Shown piece after piece: positions 56,483 through 64,000 of a stretch of 64,000 bases of DNA. A program made the translations under genes and the position numbers. Each line of letters begins with the position of its first letter. Position 1 is the stretch's first letter. The stretch covers positions 124,001 through 188,000 of the forward strand of contig JAHRWA010000032.1 of assembly GCA_019090455.1 (NCBI GenBank), in the 5' to 3' direction. The stretch comes from Pseudomonadales bacterium. Its GTDB lineage: Bacteria > Pseudomonadota > Gammaproteobacteria > Pseudomonadales > DC-out160. The notes below the pieces were generated by a model. That model searched no databases, was not told the origin of the DNA, and saw only the letters and a program-made list of their open reading frames with translations.

Positions 56483-57400
56483 CTAAGAAAAGCTACGCAC
56501 ATATTCTCCGATACGTTTAATAGCCTGAGTTGACTGCGGCAAATAAGGAGCAAATAAATGCCATACATGAGGCATGTCATCCCACACTTCGATCTCTGAT
56601 TTAACACCGGCATCTAATGCTTTCTGATGACAACGTCGACTATCATCAAGTAATGTCTCAGCATCACCCACATGAAATAAAATGGGAGGCAAACCAGAAA
56701 AATCGCCAAACATAGGTGAGCCCAGCGGCGTGTCCTGCGGCGCCTTTCCTTGAAGATACGCTTGTACTAAAGCGTCCATGGCACCACCACCGGCGATAGG
56801 ATCTATCTCCGCACGGGTTGTCATAGTCTCGCCAGTGTGAGCCAAATCCGTCCAGGCAGAAATGGGAATGGCAGCAGTGGGCAAAGCGTCGCCTGAATCA
56901 CGTAACGACATCATGGTTGCCAAGGTCAAACCACCGCCCGCGCTATCCCCAGAAATAAAAGACTTGCTGGCTTTGGACGCCCCATTTGGCCCATTTTCTA
57001 ACATCCATTTAAAAGCGGCGGTCGCATCTTCTACGGGTGCGGGAAAAGCATGCTCAGGTGTCAAACGATAATCCACCATCAATACACAGCAGCCCGTTGC
57101 TTTCGACAAGCGCGAAGCTAATGCGCCATGTGAATAAAGTCCGCCTGCCATGTACCCACCGCCGTGCACATACATCAAACGACGGTCTTCATCGCTATCA
57201 TCATGAGTATGCCAAGCACAAGGAACTCCCTCAACAGTCAGGTTGGTAACCTTACCTTCAATCTTCATTGTTTCATCTGTGACTTTGGCGTAATTATCAA
57301 ATGAAGTTCTTAAACCGCCAACGGGGTCACCATCACCACCCGCTCCCTTCATCACTTGTCGAATGTGATCATAGACTGCTAACACTTCTGCTGATGCCAT
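56483..57400 (-). CDS. Alpha/beta hydrolase, hormone-sensitive-lipase type esterase
   Basis: A 305-residue HSL-group (family IV) carboxylesterase. The oxyanion-hole HGGG is at residues 79-82, the nucleophile Ser153 in GDSAGGG, an Asp in the HVGDAETLLDDS segment and a His in the DMPHVWHLF segment complete the triad. AAAGGAAATTTAAA precedes the ATG at 57400; an ATG 31 codons earlier is set aside. It is 115 bases after the MaoC gene in the same direction. Family IV enzymes prefer short-chain esters; in a setting with a Baeyer-Villiger oxygenase they cleave lactone products, but here that enzyme is distant. Confidence 0.9.
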   Translation of the reverse strand: MASAEVLAVYDHIRQVMKGAGGDGDPVGGLRTSFDNYAKVTDETMKIEGKVTNLTVEGVPCAWHTHDDSDEDRRLMYVHGGGYMAGGLYSHGALASRLSKATGCCVLMVDYRLTPEHAFPAPVEDATAAFKWMLENGPNGASKASKSFISGDSAGGGLTLATMMSLRDSGDALPTAAIPISAWTDLAHTGETMTTRAEIDPIAGGGAMDALVQAYLQGKAPQDTPLGSPMFGDFSGLPPILFHVGDAETLLDDSRRCHQKALDAGVKSEIEVWDDMPHVWHLFAPYLPQSTQAIKRIGEYVRSFS

Positions 57401-57430
57401 TTTAAATTTCCTTTTTATTTTATTTTGATG

Positions 57431-57466
57431 GGTTAAATTTCTATTTATATTTCTATTTACATTTAA
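57431..57466. repeat. Short tandem repeat between esterase and MaoC genes
   Basis: AATTTCTATTTAT and ATTTCTATTTACATTT form a near-tandem pair (period 12) in the leader of the esterase gene, resembling the other short duplications in this window. Confidence 0.7.
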
Positions 57467-57516
57467 AAAACTCTCACCTACAAATTTAAGCATTCGTGCT
57501 TAAAACAAGAATATCG

Positions 57517-57966
57517 TTACGGTGACTTCGCTAACAATAGTGTCACTTTTTGTGAGAGCACAACATTACCTTCTTGATCCGTCACTTGATCATCAAGAAC
57601 TAAAACACCTCTATCCGGTTTTGATGAAGAGGGCTTTAATGAAATACAACGACTGTCATAGGTCAAGGTCGCATCCAATCGAGCGGGGGAAGGAATCCGT
57701 AACTCATCTTTTCCCAACATGGCCAAGATGGAAAATGAGGGCCTATAGTTGGAAAAAAGTTTAGTGCAGATAGCGAAAATATGTAACGATGATGCCGTCA
57801 AACCACCAAAGATAGATTGCTTCGCTGCCTCCTCATCGGTGTGAAAGGGTTGCGGGTCCCATTGTTTGGCGAAGCTAATAATTTCTTCTCGCTCTAGACG
57901 GTAACTGCCAAAATGAAACACTTGGCCTTCTTCAATCTGATCAAAGTAAATAAAGTCATCGTTCAT
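57517..57966 (-). CDS. MaoC-family hotdog hydratase
   Basis: A 149-residue MaoC-type enoyl-CoA-hydratase-fold protein. The motif YFDQIEEGQVFHFGSYRLEREEIISFAKQWDPQPFHTDEEAA holds the catalytic Asp-x4-His pair (residues near 31-36), and the SIFGGLTASSLHIFA stretch is the central helix. Such enzymes hydrate 2-enoyl-CoA esters to (R)-3-hydroxyacyl-CoA. The ATG at 57966 has AGGATAAG upstream and overlaps nothing; it starts seven bases after the end of the MDR gene, so the two form an operon. A role in beta-oxidation of the esterase or MDR product is plausible, not proven. Confidence 0.88.
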   Translation of the reverse strand: MNDDFIYFDQIEEGQVFHFGSYRLEREEIISFAKQWDPQPFHTDEEAAKQSIFGGLTASSLHIFAICTKLFSNYRPSFSILAMLGKDELRIPSPARLDATLTYDSRCISLKPSSSKPDRGVLVLDDQVTDQEGNVVLSQKVTLLLAKSP

Positions 57967-57973
57967 TTTAGTC

Positions 57974-58975
57974 TTATCCTGTGACACTTTCTGTTTTTTT
58001 CTCTTCACTCTCTTTTATGTTGATCACAATTTTCCCCGCTGCCCGCCCCGTCTTACTACGCAAATACGCGTCATGAATATTCTCCAAAGAGTATTCGCCA
58101 TCTACAACAGGCTTCACTAAACCCTGCTCGATAAATCCTTTTAATGTTTCTAAATCTTGGGTAATGGAATCCACAATCACGACCTTCGATTTTTGTTTCC
58201 GGTAACGCAAATTGTCTTTAATTAAATTTAAATGCGCCGTGCCATTCCCCGCAGTCGTCACATAAATACCATTCTCTTTTAATAAAGAAGAACAAGATGA
58301 CAGACTCTCATAGGAAGTGGCATCTAAGACCATATCAAAACTTTTGTTATTGGAAGCACTGTCATTCAAATAATCTTGCGTCGTATAGTCAATCACTTCA
58401 TCAGCACCCAAGCGAGTCACCATCTCTGTATTCCTGCCACTACAAACCCCTGTGACATGAGCGCCCATCGCTTTGGCAATTTGTACCGCGAAGGTGCCAA
58501 CGCCACCCGACGCGCCGACAATCAAAATTTTATCGCCACTATTTAACCCTCCTATCTGAAAAGCCTGCAAAGCCGTCTGCGCTGCAAGAGGGACAGAAGC
58601 CGCTTCCTTGAAAGTGATATTCTTGGGCTTATGCGCAATGAAGCGCTGCCCTATCGAAGCGTATTCTGCACAAGCGGTGGTTCGCAATCGCATGTTCATA
58701 CCATAGACTTCATCGCCCAACTCAAAGCCGGTCACTTTACTCCCTTTCTCAACCACTATTCCGGCCAGATCATCGCCTATGATAAACGGCGTAATTAAGC
58801 CGCCCAGCTTCGGCATAAATGCAGAAATATTAAAATTCAGCTTCCAGTCTTTGGGGTTAACGGAAGAAGCATAAACTTCTACTAATACTTCATCAGGGCC
58901 GACTGGAGGCCTTTTAGTATCTTGCACAATTAGCACTGCATTGGTACCAAAGCCTTGAGTTGTTGCTGCTTTCAT
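57974..58975 (-). CDS. Zinc-less MDR oxidoreductase, quinone-reductase-like
   Basis: A 333-residue medium-chain dehydrogenase/reductase of the quinone oxidoreductase-like group. The N-terminal GroES-like domain has EVYASSVNPKDWKLN and the Rossmann part VGASGGVGTFAVQIAKAMG (residues 152-170). Zinc ligands are absent, so it is a reductase of enones or quinones rather than an alcohol dehydrogenase. The ATG at 58975 is chosen for the upstream AAAGGTG; a start seven codons earlier is possible. It is the first gene of the minus-strand run with MaoC and the esterase. Its divergent neighbour is msrA. Confidence 0.86.
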   Translation of the reverse strand: MKAATTQGFGTNAVLIVQDTKRPPVGPDEVLVEVYASSVNPKDWKLNFNISAFMPKLGGLITPFIIGDDLAGIVVEKGSKVTGFELGDEVYGMNMRLRTTACAEYASIGQRFIAHKPKNITFKEAASVPLAAQTALQAFQIGGLNSGDKILIVGASGGVGTFAVQIAKAMGAHVTGVCSGRNTEMVTRLGADEVIDYTTQDYLNDSASNNKSFDMVLDATSYESLSSCSSLLKENGIYVTTAGNGTAHLNLIKDNLRYRKQKSKVVIVDSITQDLETLKGFIEQGLVKPVVDGEYSLENIHDAYLRSKTGRAAGKIVINIKESEEKKTESVTG

Positions 58976-59107
58976 TCCTTTCACCTTTAAAAACAAGAAC
59001 GCTAGGGGGTCGTGACGAAAATGGATTATGATGTAGCGAGACTTCGATGTCGACCGAGCAACAAAATACCCACATCACCCCAGGACCATTTATAAGGGAG
59101 TCAGGAA

Positions 59108-59758
59108 ATGTTTAAACGTCTAAAAGAAGTTGTTATGCCTAGCCGCGATAGCGTTCTGCCCGGTCGTTCAAAAAAAATACCTGTCAGCGCAAAACACTAC
59201 GTATTGGATACACCGATGGAAGGCCCATTCAACGCACCTTACGAAACAGCAGTATTTGGTTTGGGCTGTTTTTGGGGAGCGGAAAAACAATTTTGGCAAT
59301 TACCCGGCGTCTACACTACCGCAGTGGGATATGCCGCTGGTTCAACACCCAACCCAAGTTACGAAGAGGTTTGCTCCGGTAGAACTGCACACAATGAAGT
59401 CGTACTCGTGGTATTCGATACCACAAAGATAAGCTATCGAGTTCTGCTAAAAGTTTTTTGGGAAAGTCATAACCCCACCCAAGGTATGCGACAAGGTGGA
59501 GATCATGGGACACAATATCGCTCTGGCATCTATACCTACACCGAAGAACAAGCGACACAAGCGAAAGCAACACAAGCAGAATTTCAAAAAGTGTTGACCG
59601 ACACAGGGCTTCCAACAATCACCACGGAAGTACTACCCGCTACTCAGTTTTATTATGCAGAAGATTATCACCAACAATACTTGGCTAAAAACCCAGGTGG
59701 CTACTGTGGTTTGGGCGGCGTCGGCGCTTGCCTTCCAGAGGAGACTACAAAACAGTAA
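59108..59758 (+). CDS. msrA: Peptide methionine-S-sulfoxide reductase
   Basis: MsrA reduces the S form of methionine sulfoxide. The 216-residue protein has the nucleophile Cys54 in GLGCFWGAE and the resolving cysteines near the C-terminus in [14 protein letters not shown], with the [19 protein letters not shown] block between them. GGAG lies seven bases before the ATG. It converges on the GreA-like gene with 19 bases and a hairpin between. No msrB is next to it. Confidence 0.97.
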   Translation: MFKRLKEVVMPSRDSVLPGRSKKIPVSAKHYVLDTPMEGPFNAPYETAVFGLGCFWGAEKQFWQLPGVYTTAVGYAAGSTPNPSYEEVCSGRTAHNEVVLVVFDTTKISYRVLLKVFWESHNPTQGMRQGGDHGTQYRSGIYTYTEEQATQAKATQAEFQKVLTDTGLPTITTEVLPATQFYYAEDYHQQYLAKNPGGYCGLGGVGACLPEETTKQ

Positions 59759-59770
59759 TCAATACAGGAC

Positions 59771-59790
59771 AGAGATCCTAAAGGATCTCT
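59771..59790. terminator. Hairpin between msrA and GreA-like gene
   Basis: AGAGATCC-TAAA-GGATCTCT is a perfect eight-base-pair stem with a tetraloop, containing the TAG stop of the GreA-like gene (59778-59780) and lying 12 bases after msrA. There is no T-tract. Confidence 0.5.
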
Positions 59791-60260
59791 ACAATTTCAA
59801 AAGTCTTAACGCTATTATCCATTGAAAAAGACACTTCATCGCCCACCCACTTTCCTAACAGCTTTCGACCTAGAGGTGCTTCGGCAGTCACCACGATCAC
59901 CTCAACCAAGTCGCATTCGACCTTCATCCCTCCACCCGAAGGACCAATAAAAAGGGTGCACGTATCACCCTCCATTGACTCCAAACGAATTAGAGCCGAC
60001 ACCGCGATTTCGTCATCATCGCTAAACTCAACAATGGGCAGATTCTTAAACGCTTCAAAAGCCTCCTCTAATTCCAGCACTCGTTTATATTGTCCATGAG
60101 CCAGATAGGAAGCTTCCAACCCAAAAGTATCGTACTTCGTTTTCGCCACACTCTCTTTATGAGTCGCCGTTTCGTGCGCTTGTTTAGCGGCAGTCCTCGT
60201 TGATTCAAGGCTCCTCTCCACTGCCGCAATAATTTGCGTGACTACTTTATGTTTATTCAT
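59778..60260 (-). CDS. GreA/GreB-family transcription elongation factor
   Basis: A 160-residue protein with the two-part Gre design: an N-terminal coiled coil (about residues 1-80), then the FKBP-like C-terminal domain with the IEVVIVVTAEAPLGRKLLGKWVGDEV-type signature near residues 118-148. GreA and GreB insert the coiled-coil tip into the polymerase secondary channel to restart stalled complexes. The acidic tip pair of GreA (Asp-Glu) could not be placed with confidence in this shorter coiled coil, so it may be a Gre-factor homologue with altered activity, like Rnk/Gfh1-type proteins. It converges on msrA. Confidence 0.82.
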   Translation of the reverse strand: MNKHKVVTQIIAAVERSLESTRTAAKQAHETATHKESVAKTKYDTFGLEASYLAHGQYKRVLELEEAFEAFKNLPIVEFSDDDEIAVSALIRLESMEGDTCTLFIGPSGGGMKVECDLVEVIVVTAEAPLGRKLLGKWVGDEVSFSMDNSVKTFEIVEIL

Positions 60261-60450
60261 ACGGTTTAATTTGAACCAGTGGCGGTCGTTGATATAAAAA
60301 TCAATGTATTGTTGTCTCTGTATTTGTTCTGAATGTATTTGAAGTAGATATCTACCTCATTACATTTTAACATAGACTCCGATTTTACAAGGCTGCTATA
60401 GAAAGGTCGGCAGAAAAGTCTGTAGAACGGTAAAAAGGTAATAACAAATT

Positions 60451-60861
60451 ATGTCTGGACTCAGCAGCACCCACTCAAAAGTGATCGGCTATATCCTTTG
60501 GTTATTTGGATTTATGGGCGCCCACCGTTTTTATTTTGGCAAACCCATAACAGGCACTATTTGGTTTTTCACCTTGGGCTTACTCGGAATTGGTTGGATT
60601 ATTGATTTATTTTTGATTGCATCGATGGACAAACAGGCGGATACACAATATCGATCCGGACGTATCGATTACTCTTTGGCCTGGATTTTATTAACCTTCC
60701 TCGGCATATTCGGTATCCACCGCTTATACATGGGAAAGTGGGTGACAGGGATACTCTATTTTTTAACAGGAGGATTTTTTCTACTCGGCTATCTGTATGA
60801 CTACTGGACTTTAAACGACCAAGTCGATTCTATCAATGGAGCCTACGATGGTGGCTTTTAA
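60451..60861 (+). CDS. TM2 domain protein, double repeat
   Basis: A 136-residue membrane protein with two consecutive TM2-type hairpins. Each has a GHRFY-like turn: FMGAHRFYFGKPITG in the first (about residues 20-55) and IFGIHRLYMGKWVTG in the second (about 85-120). Together these give four hydrophobic segments. TM2 proteins are widespread but have no general function. The ribosome site AAAGGT is about 12 bases upstream, which is long. It converges on a hydrolase gene with only four bases between. Confidence 0.85.
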   Translation: MSGLSSTHSKVIGYILWLFGFMGAHRFYFGKPITGTIWFFTLGLLGIGWIIDLFLIASMDKQADTQYRSGRIDYSLAWILLTFLGIFGIHRLYMGKWVTGILYFLTGGFFLLGYLYDYWTLNDQVDSINGAYDGGF

Positions 60862-60865
60862 GGAT

Positions 60866-61822
60866 CTAGGCGTCGAAATACTGGGTGATATGCCCAAAGA
60901 TTATCTTACGCAACAGCTCTGATTCATTGGCAAGCTGATGCTGCCCCCCCTTAACTGTCGCGACATTTAGGTTTGTAAACTTCTGACGCAATAGTGGAAT
61001 ATTGTATTGAAAATCCACGGTTTCATCTGAGTCACCCTGAATGACGAGTGGCGATAGAGACACCCGATCGTATTCCTTAACTCGAGCAACGTATTCAATC
61101 ATTGCGCCCACGAATCTTGATGAGACCTGTTTTGATTGTAAGGGATCATCCTCTTGCAAGAATCTCAGGAATTTTTGATCGCTAGTATTAACGGCAAACT
61201 TGCGTTCAATGTAATCTCGAAAATGCCTGACGACTTGATACAGACACCAAGTCAAAACCCATTGAGCTGGTCTGACCAACGGAGCCAGCATCGCAATTTT
61301 CTTAAAAGGGGATGTGTCCTCATTTAATTGACCGCCAAGCAAATACTCAATCATGACAGCAGCGCCCGTGCTTTGTGCAATCGCGTACCAGGGCTCAGGA
61401 AATTTCCCTTTGATTAATTCAATGCTGGTTTTTAGGACGACTTGATATTCAGAGAAGCTGCCAATAGTGGCAGTCGGACCGCTAGACAAACCGTGACCCG
61501 GTAAGTCATAGGCCACCACTGCATAACCTTGTTCAATGGCGTACCGCACCACATGGCCAAATATACCCACGTGATCATAGTAACCATGAAAAACAAAGAC
61601 TGTACCTTTGGGATTTGAGGGGCAAAAGCTTTGCATCACTACTCGATAATTAGCAGCATCGAAATAACCAATACGATGTTGTAACCCGTCATATTGGTTA
61701 GCAAAGTCAATTCCGTAAAAGTCTAAATACGCTTCCACTTGTGAGCTAAAAGCCAATCCCTCGGCTTTCTCGAAGGGCTGCAATGATGCTCGTAATTGTC
61801 GCGCGTCAAACGGTGATTCCAT
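60866..61822 (-). CDS. Alpha/beta hydrolase, lysophospholipase-like
   Basis: A 318-residue alpha/beta hydrolase of the PldB/monoacylglycerol lipase-like group. HGYYDHVG near residue 77, GHGLSSGP near 112, the nucleophile Ser in AIAQSTGAAVM near 151, Asp in IQGDSDETVD near 268 and His in KGGQHQLAN near 299 form the expected set. No signal peptide is seen. It lies between the TM2 gene and fba, alone on its strand. The leader (61823-61890) contains three near-copies of AATTCARRCTAAA. Substrate probably a lysolipid or monoglyceride. Confidence 0.88.
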   Translation of the reverse strand: MESPFDARQLRASLQPFEKAEGLAFSSQVEAYLDFYGIDFANQYDGLQHRIGYFDAANYRVVMQSFCPSNPKGTVFVFHGYYDHVGIFGHVVRYAIEQGYAVVAYDLPGHGLSSGPTATIGSFSEYQVVLKTSIELIKGKFPEPWYAIAQSTGAAVMIEYLLGGQLNEDTSPFKKIAMLAPLVRPAQWVLTWCLYQVVRHFRDYIERKFAVNTSDQKFLRFLQEDDPLQSKQVSSRFVGAMIEYVARVKEYDRVSLSPLVIQGDSDETVDFQYNIPLLRQKFTNLNVATVKGGQHQLANESELLRKIIFGHITQYFDA

Positions 61823-62000
61823 GCAGACTCTTTATTCATTCAGGCTAAGTTCGATCAATTCAAACTAAACCCACTTAATTCAGACTAAAAATACTTGTTG
61901 AGCTATACCCAACAATATGCGCCTGAAATGGGAGTGTTCGTCGTTAATAATAGCCTGTAATAATATTATTGATACCCCTCTCTTTTAGGCAACATCTGCT

Positions 62001-63065
62001 TTAACTTACTCCCGGCTTTAACTCGCCAGAAGCATAACGCTGATACATGGTATCCAATGACAAAGGTTTAATCTTTGAGGCATTACCCGCAGTGCCAAAC
62101 GCTTCATAGCGAATAACACAAATATCCGCCATCGCTTTGGTTGTTTCTTTCAGGTATTTCCGAGGATCAAATTCGCTTTTATTTTGCGCTAAGAAACGTC
62201 TTATTGCACCGGTAGATGCCAAACGTAAATCGGTGTCGATATTGATCTTCCTAACACCATGCTTAATGCCTTCTTGAATTTCCTCTAATGGCACGCCGTA
62301 AGTTTCAGGAATATCGCCGCCATATTCATTGATAATCGACAACCACTCTTGCGGTACTGAAGAAGAGCCGTGCATCACTAAATGGGTATCGGGAATACGC
62401 GCATGAATTGCTTTAATGCGATCAATAGCCAAGACATCGCCCGTGGGTGGACGAGTAAACTTATACGCACCATGGCTAGTACCAATAGCAATTGCCAAGG
62501 CATCTACATTCGTTGATCTAACAAAATCAGCGGCTTCTTCTGGGTCAGTTAACATCTGCTCCTGCGTCAATTTCCCCGCAGCACCAACACCATCTTCTTC
62601 TCCGGCCTCTCCCGTTTCCAGAGAGCCTAAACAACCTAGCTCTCCCTCTACCGAGACGCCACACGCGTGAGCCATTTCCACAGTTCGCCGAGTGACATCA
62701 ACATTGTATTCATATGAGCTAGGCGTCTTACCGTCCTCCTCCAATGAACCATCCATCATTACCGATGAAAAACCCAACTGAATGGAACGCTGACAAATCG
62801 CCGCTGACGTACCGTGATCCTGATGCATACAGACAGGGATATCGGGAAACTCTTCTATAGCCGCTAAAATGAGGTGCCTTAAAAAAGGCGCTCCCGCATA
62901 TTTTCTCGCTCCAGCAGAAGCCTGAACCAAAACAGGACTATCGGTTTGAGTTGCGGCTTCCATAATGGCGCGCATTTGTTCTAGATTATTCACGTTGAAT
63001 GCGGGAACGCCGTAACCATATTCCGCGGCGTGATCCAATAGCTGTCGCATGCTAATTAATGCCAT
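62001..63065 (-). CDS. fba: Fructose-bisphosphate aldolase, class II
   Basis: Class II (zinc-dependent) aldolase cleaves fructose 1,6-bisphosphate. The 354-residue length and the [11 protein letters not shown] zinc-binding segment (near residue 80), [19 protein letters not shown] (near 146), HGSSSVPQ (near 232) and [17 protein letters not shown] (near 274) match the Calvin/fbaA group found in Pseudomonas. GGGAGAC precedes the ATG. It follows pgk on the same strand after a 199-base gap, the usual pgk-fba order in this group, so a shared transcript is likely, perhaps with its own promoter in that gap. Confidence 0.97.
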   Translation of the reverse strand: MALISMRQLLDHAAEYGYGVPAFNVNNLEQMRAIMEAATQTDSPVLVQASAGARKYAGAPFLRHLILAAIEEFPDIPVCMHQDHGTSAAICQRSIQLGFSSVMMDGSLEEDGKTPSSYEYNVDVTRRTVEMAHACGVSVEGELGCLGSLETGEAGEEDGVGAAGKLTQEQMLTDPEEAADFVRSTNVDALAIAIGTSHGAYKFTRPPTGDVLAIDRIKAIHARIPDTHLVMHGSSSVPQEWLSIINEYGGDIPETYGVPLEEIQEGIKHGVRKINIDTDLRLASTGAIRRFLAQNKSEFDPRKYLKETTKAMADICVIRYEAFGTAGNASKIKPLSLDTMYQRYASGELKPGVS

Positions 63066-63264
63066 GTTTTTGTCTCCCTTGTTTTCTCAATTTGATCGTG
63101 AATGATGTTCGTCTTTAGCGAATCATTGCTAACTATTCATTTCTTACTGTCTATTTCTTATTGCCTATATTTTATAACTAAAGGCTTACTATTAATTCCT
63201 AACGATTGATTCATTACTACTGCCCTTAATCGTCGTCATCAACTGTAGCCCGAAAAACTAATTT

Positions 63265-64000
63265 TCAGTTTTTCTCTTTTGCCCGCTCTTCAAGAACAGC
63301 GACTGCGGGTAATTTCTTACCTTCTAAAAACTCTAAAAATGCGCCACCGCCAGTGGATATATAGGAGATTTTATCCGCCAAGTCATATTTATCCACCGCT
63401 GCCAATGTGTCGCCACCCCCAGCAATTGAGAATGCCTCACTATCCGCTATCGCCAAAGACAAACCTTTGGTCCCTGCGGCAAATTGGTCGAATTCAAATA
63501 CGCCCACAGGTCCGTTCCAAACGATAGTCTTAGCGCTCTTTAATATTTCCGCTAATGCTGCTGTAGTATCGGGCCCAATATCCAAAATCATGTCATCTTC
63601 AGCCACTTCACTGGCAGGCTTTAGAACCGCCGGCGCAGATTCACTAAACTCCGTCGCCACAATCACATCGGTGGGAATAGGAATATCACCTGACTCAATT
63701 AATGCCTTTGCTTGGGGCAACAAGTCCGTTTCATAAAGTGACTTCCCAACGGGATAACCCGCGGCTGCTAAAAAAGTATTCGCGATTCCGCCACCAACAA
63801 TAAGCTGGTCAACCACTTTCGATAGCGATTCCAGTACCGTTAATTTAGTCGATACCTTAGAACCACCCACAATAGCAACGACTGGCTTCTGCGGATTATC
63901 CAAGGCTTTCCCTAACGCCTCTAGCTCACCTGACAACAGAGGACCGGCACAAGCAATAGGCGCGTACTTTGCCACACCATGAGTTGAAGCTTGTGCACGA
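63265..64000 (-). CDS. pgk: Phosphoglycerate kinase, 3' part
   Basis: Pgk converts 1,3-bisphosphoglycerate and ADP to 3-phosphoglycerate and ATP. Only the last 245 codons are inside the window; the reading frame runs on past the edge with [22 protein letters not shown] at the cut, which is typical mid-protein sequence. The C-terminal domain is complete, with [20 protein letters not shown], the adenine-site GGGIANTFL and the final [13 protein letters not shown] and [14 protein letters not shown]. It is upstream of fba, as usual. Confidence 0.96.
   Translation of the reverse strand, partial: RAQASTHGVAKYAPIACAGPLLSGELEALGKALDNPQKPVVAIVGGSKVSTKLTVLESLSKVVDQLIVGGGIANTFLAAAGYPVGKSLYETDLLPQAKALIESGDIPIPTDVIVATEFSESAPAVLKPASEVAEDDMILDIGPDTTAALAEILKSAKTIVWNGPVGVFEFDQFAAGTKGLSLAIADSEAFSIAGGGDTLAAVDKYDLADKISYISTGGGAFLEFLEGKKLPAVAVLEERAKEKN

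Noticed and set aside
1..64000. CRISPR arrays, tRNA or rRNA genes, insertion sequences, prophage genes
   Set aside because: None seen on reading; the repeats found are short tandem duplications without regular spacers or transposase genes.

Overview
The window is one continuous stretch of a gammaproteobacterial chromosome with mostly housekeeping content and a moderate GC content (low-to-mid 40s percent by eye, not computed). Gene order points to the Pseudomonas/Cellvibrio-Spongiibacter side of the class. The blocks trpE-trpG-trpD-trpC next to crp(vfr)-osmC-speD-coq7, ygfB-pepP-ubiH-ubiI leading to gcvT-gcvH-gcvP, zapB-like/zapA/6S RNA/ygfA, ilvA/rpiA, serA beside a D-2-hydroxyglutarate-type dehydrogenase, and pgk-fba are all arrangements known from Pseudomonas-like genomes. 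Split glycine decarboxylase subunits (gcvPA/gcvPB), many short tandem duplications and long AT-rich gaps suggest a marine relative rather than a true Pseudomonas. No tRNA, rRNA, CRISPR array, transposase or phage gene was seen.

Layout. 1-3.3 kb: end of a lipoprotein gene, coq7, speD, an OsmC protein and crp, with a CRP-like box between the last two. 3.3-8.4 kb: tryptophan genes and rpe, all on the minus strand. 8.7-18 kb: a DUF3530 protein, djlA, a Baeyer-Villiger monooxygenase, a lysine/alanine-rich H1-like protein, a DUF502 membrane protein, a PiT phosphate transporter and an unknown coiled-coil protein, separated by several gene-poor gaps. One gap, around 12.6-12.9 kb, may carry a decayed gene or repeat. 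18.3-28.2 kb: a long minus-strand run from ygfB through pepP, ubiH and ubiI to the glycine cleavage genes. 28.4-29.9 kb: cell-division accessory genes, 6S RNA and 5-formyl-THF cyclo-ligase. 30-37 kb: amino-acid and pentose metabolism (ilvA, rpiA, serA, D2HGDH-like) and a newly called 41-residue membrane protein.

37-64 kb is more accessory. It holds an RND/MMPL exporter, an AlkC-like HEAT protein, a secreted methyltransferase-like protein, a DRGH nuclease, a GFA protein and a 2151-residue HstK-type hybrid kinase (kinase-like, AAA, GAF, PAS, histidine kinase and receiver domains) followed by a lone receiver. After these come a frameshifted class-3 lipase, a DAO-type oxidoreductase, an SDR, a protein with two GST-N folds, an MFS carrier, an HSL-type esterase with MaoC and zinc-less MDR genes, msrA, a GreA-like factor, a TM2 protein, a lysophospholipase-like hydrolase, fba and the 3' part of pgk.

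The main points of interest are the giant kinase with a degenerate catalytic loop, a recurrent pattern of short hairpins between convergent genes (several lacking a T-tract), recurrent short tandem duplications at gene starts and leaders, the lipase frameshift in an A8 run, and the unexplained minus-strand coding-like stretch at 12.6-12.9 kb.
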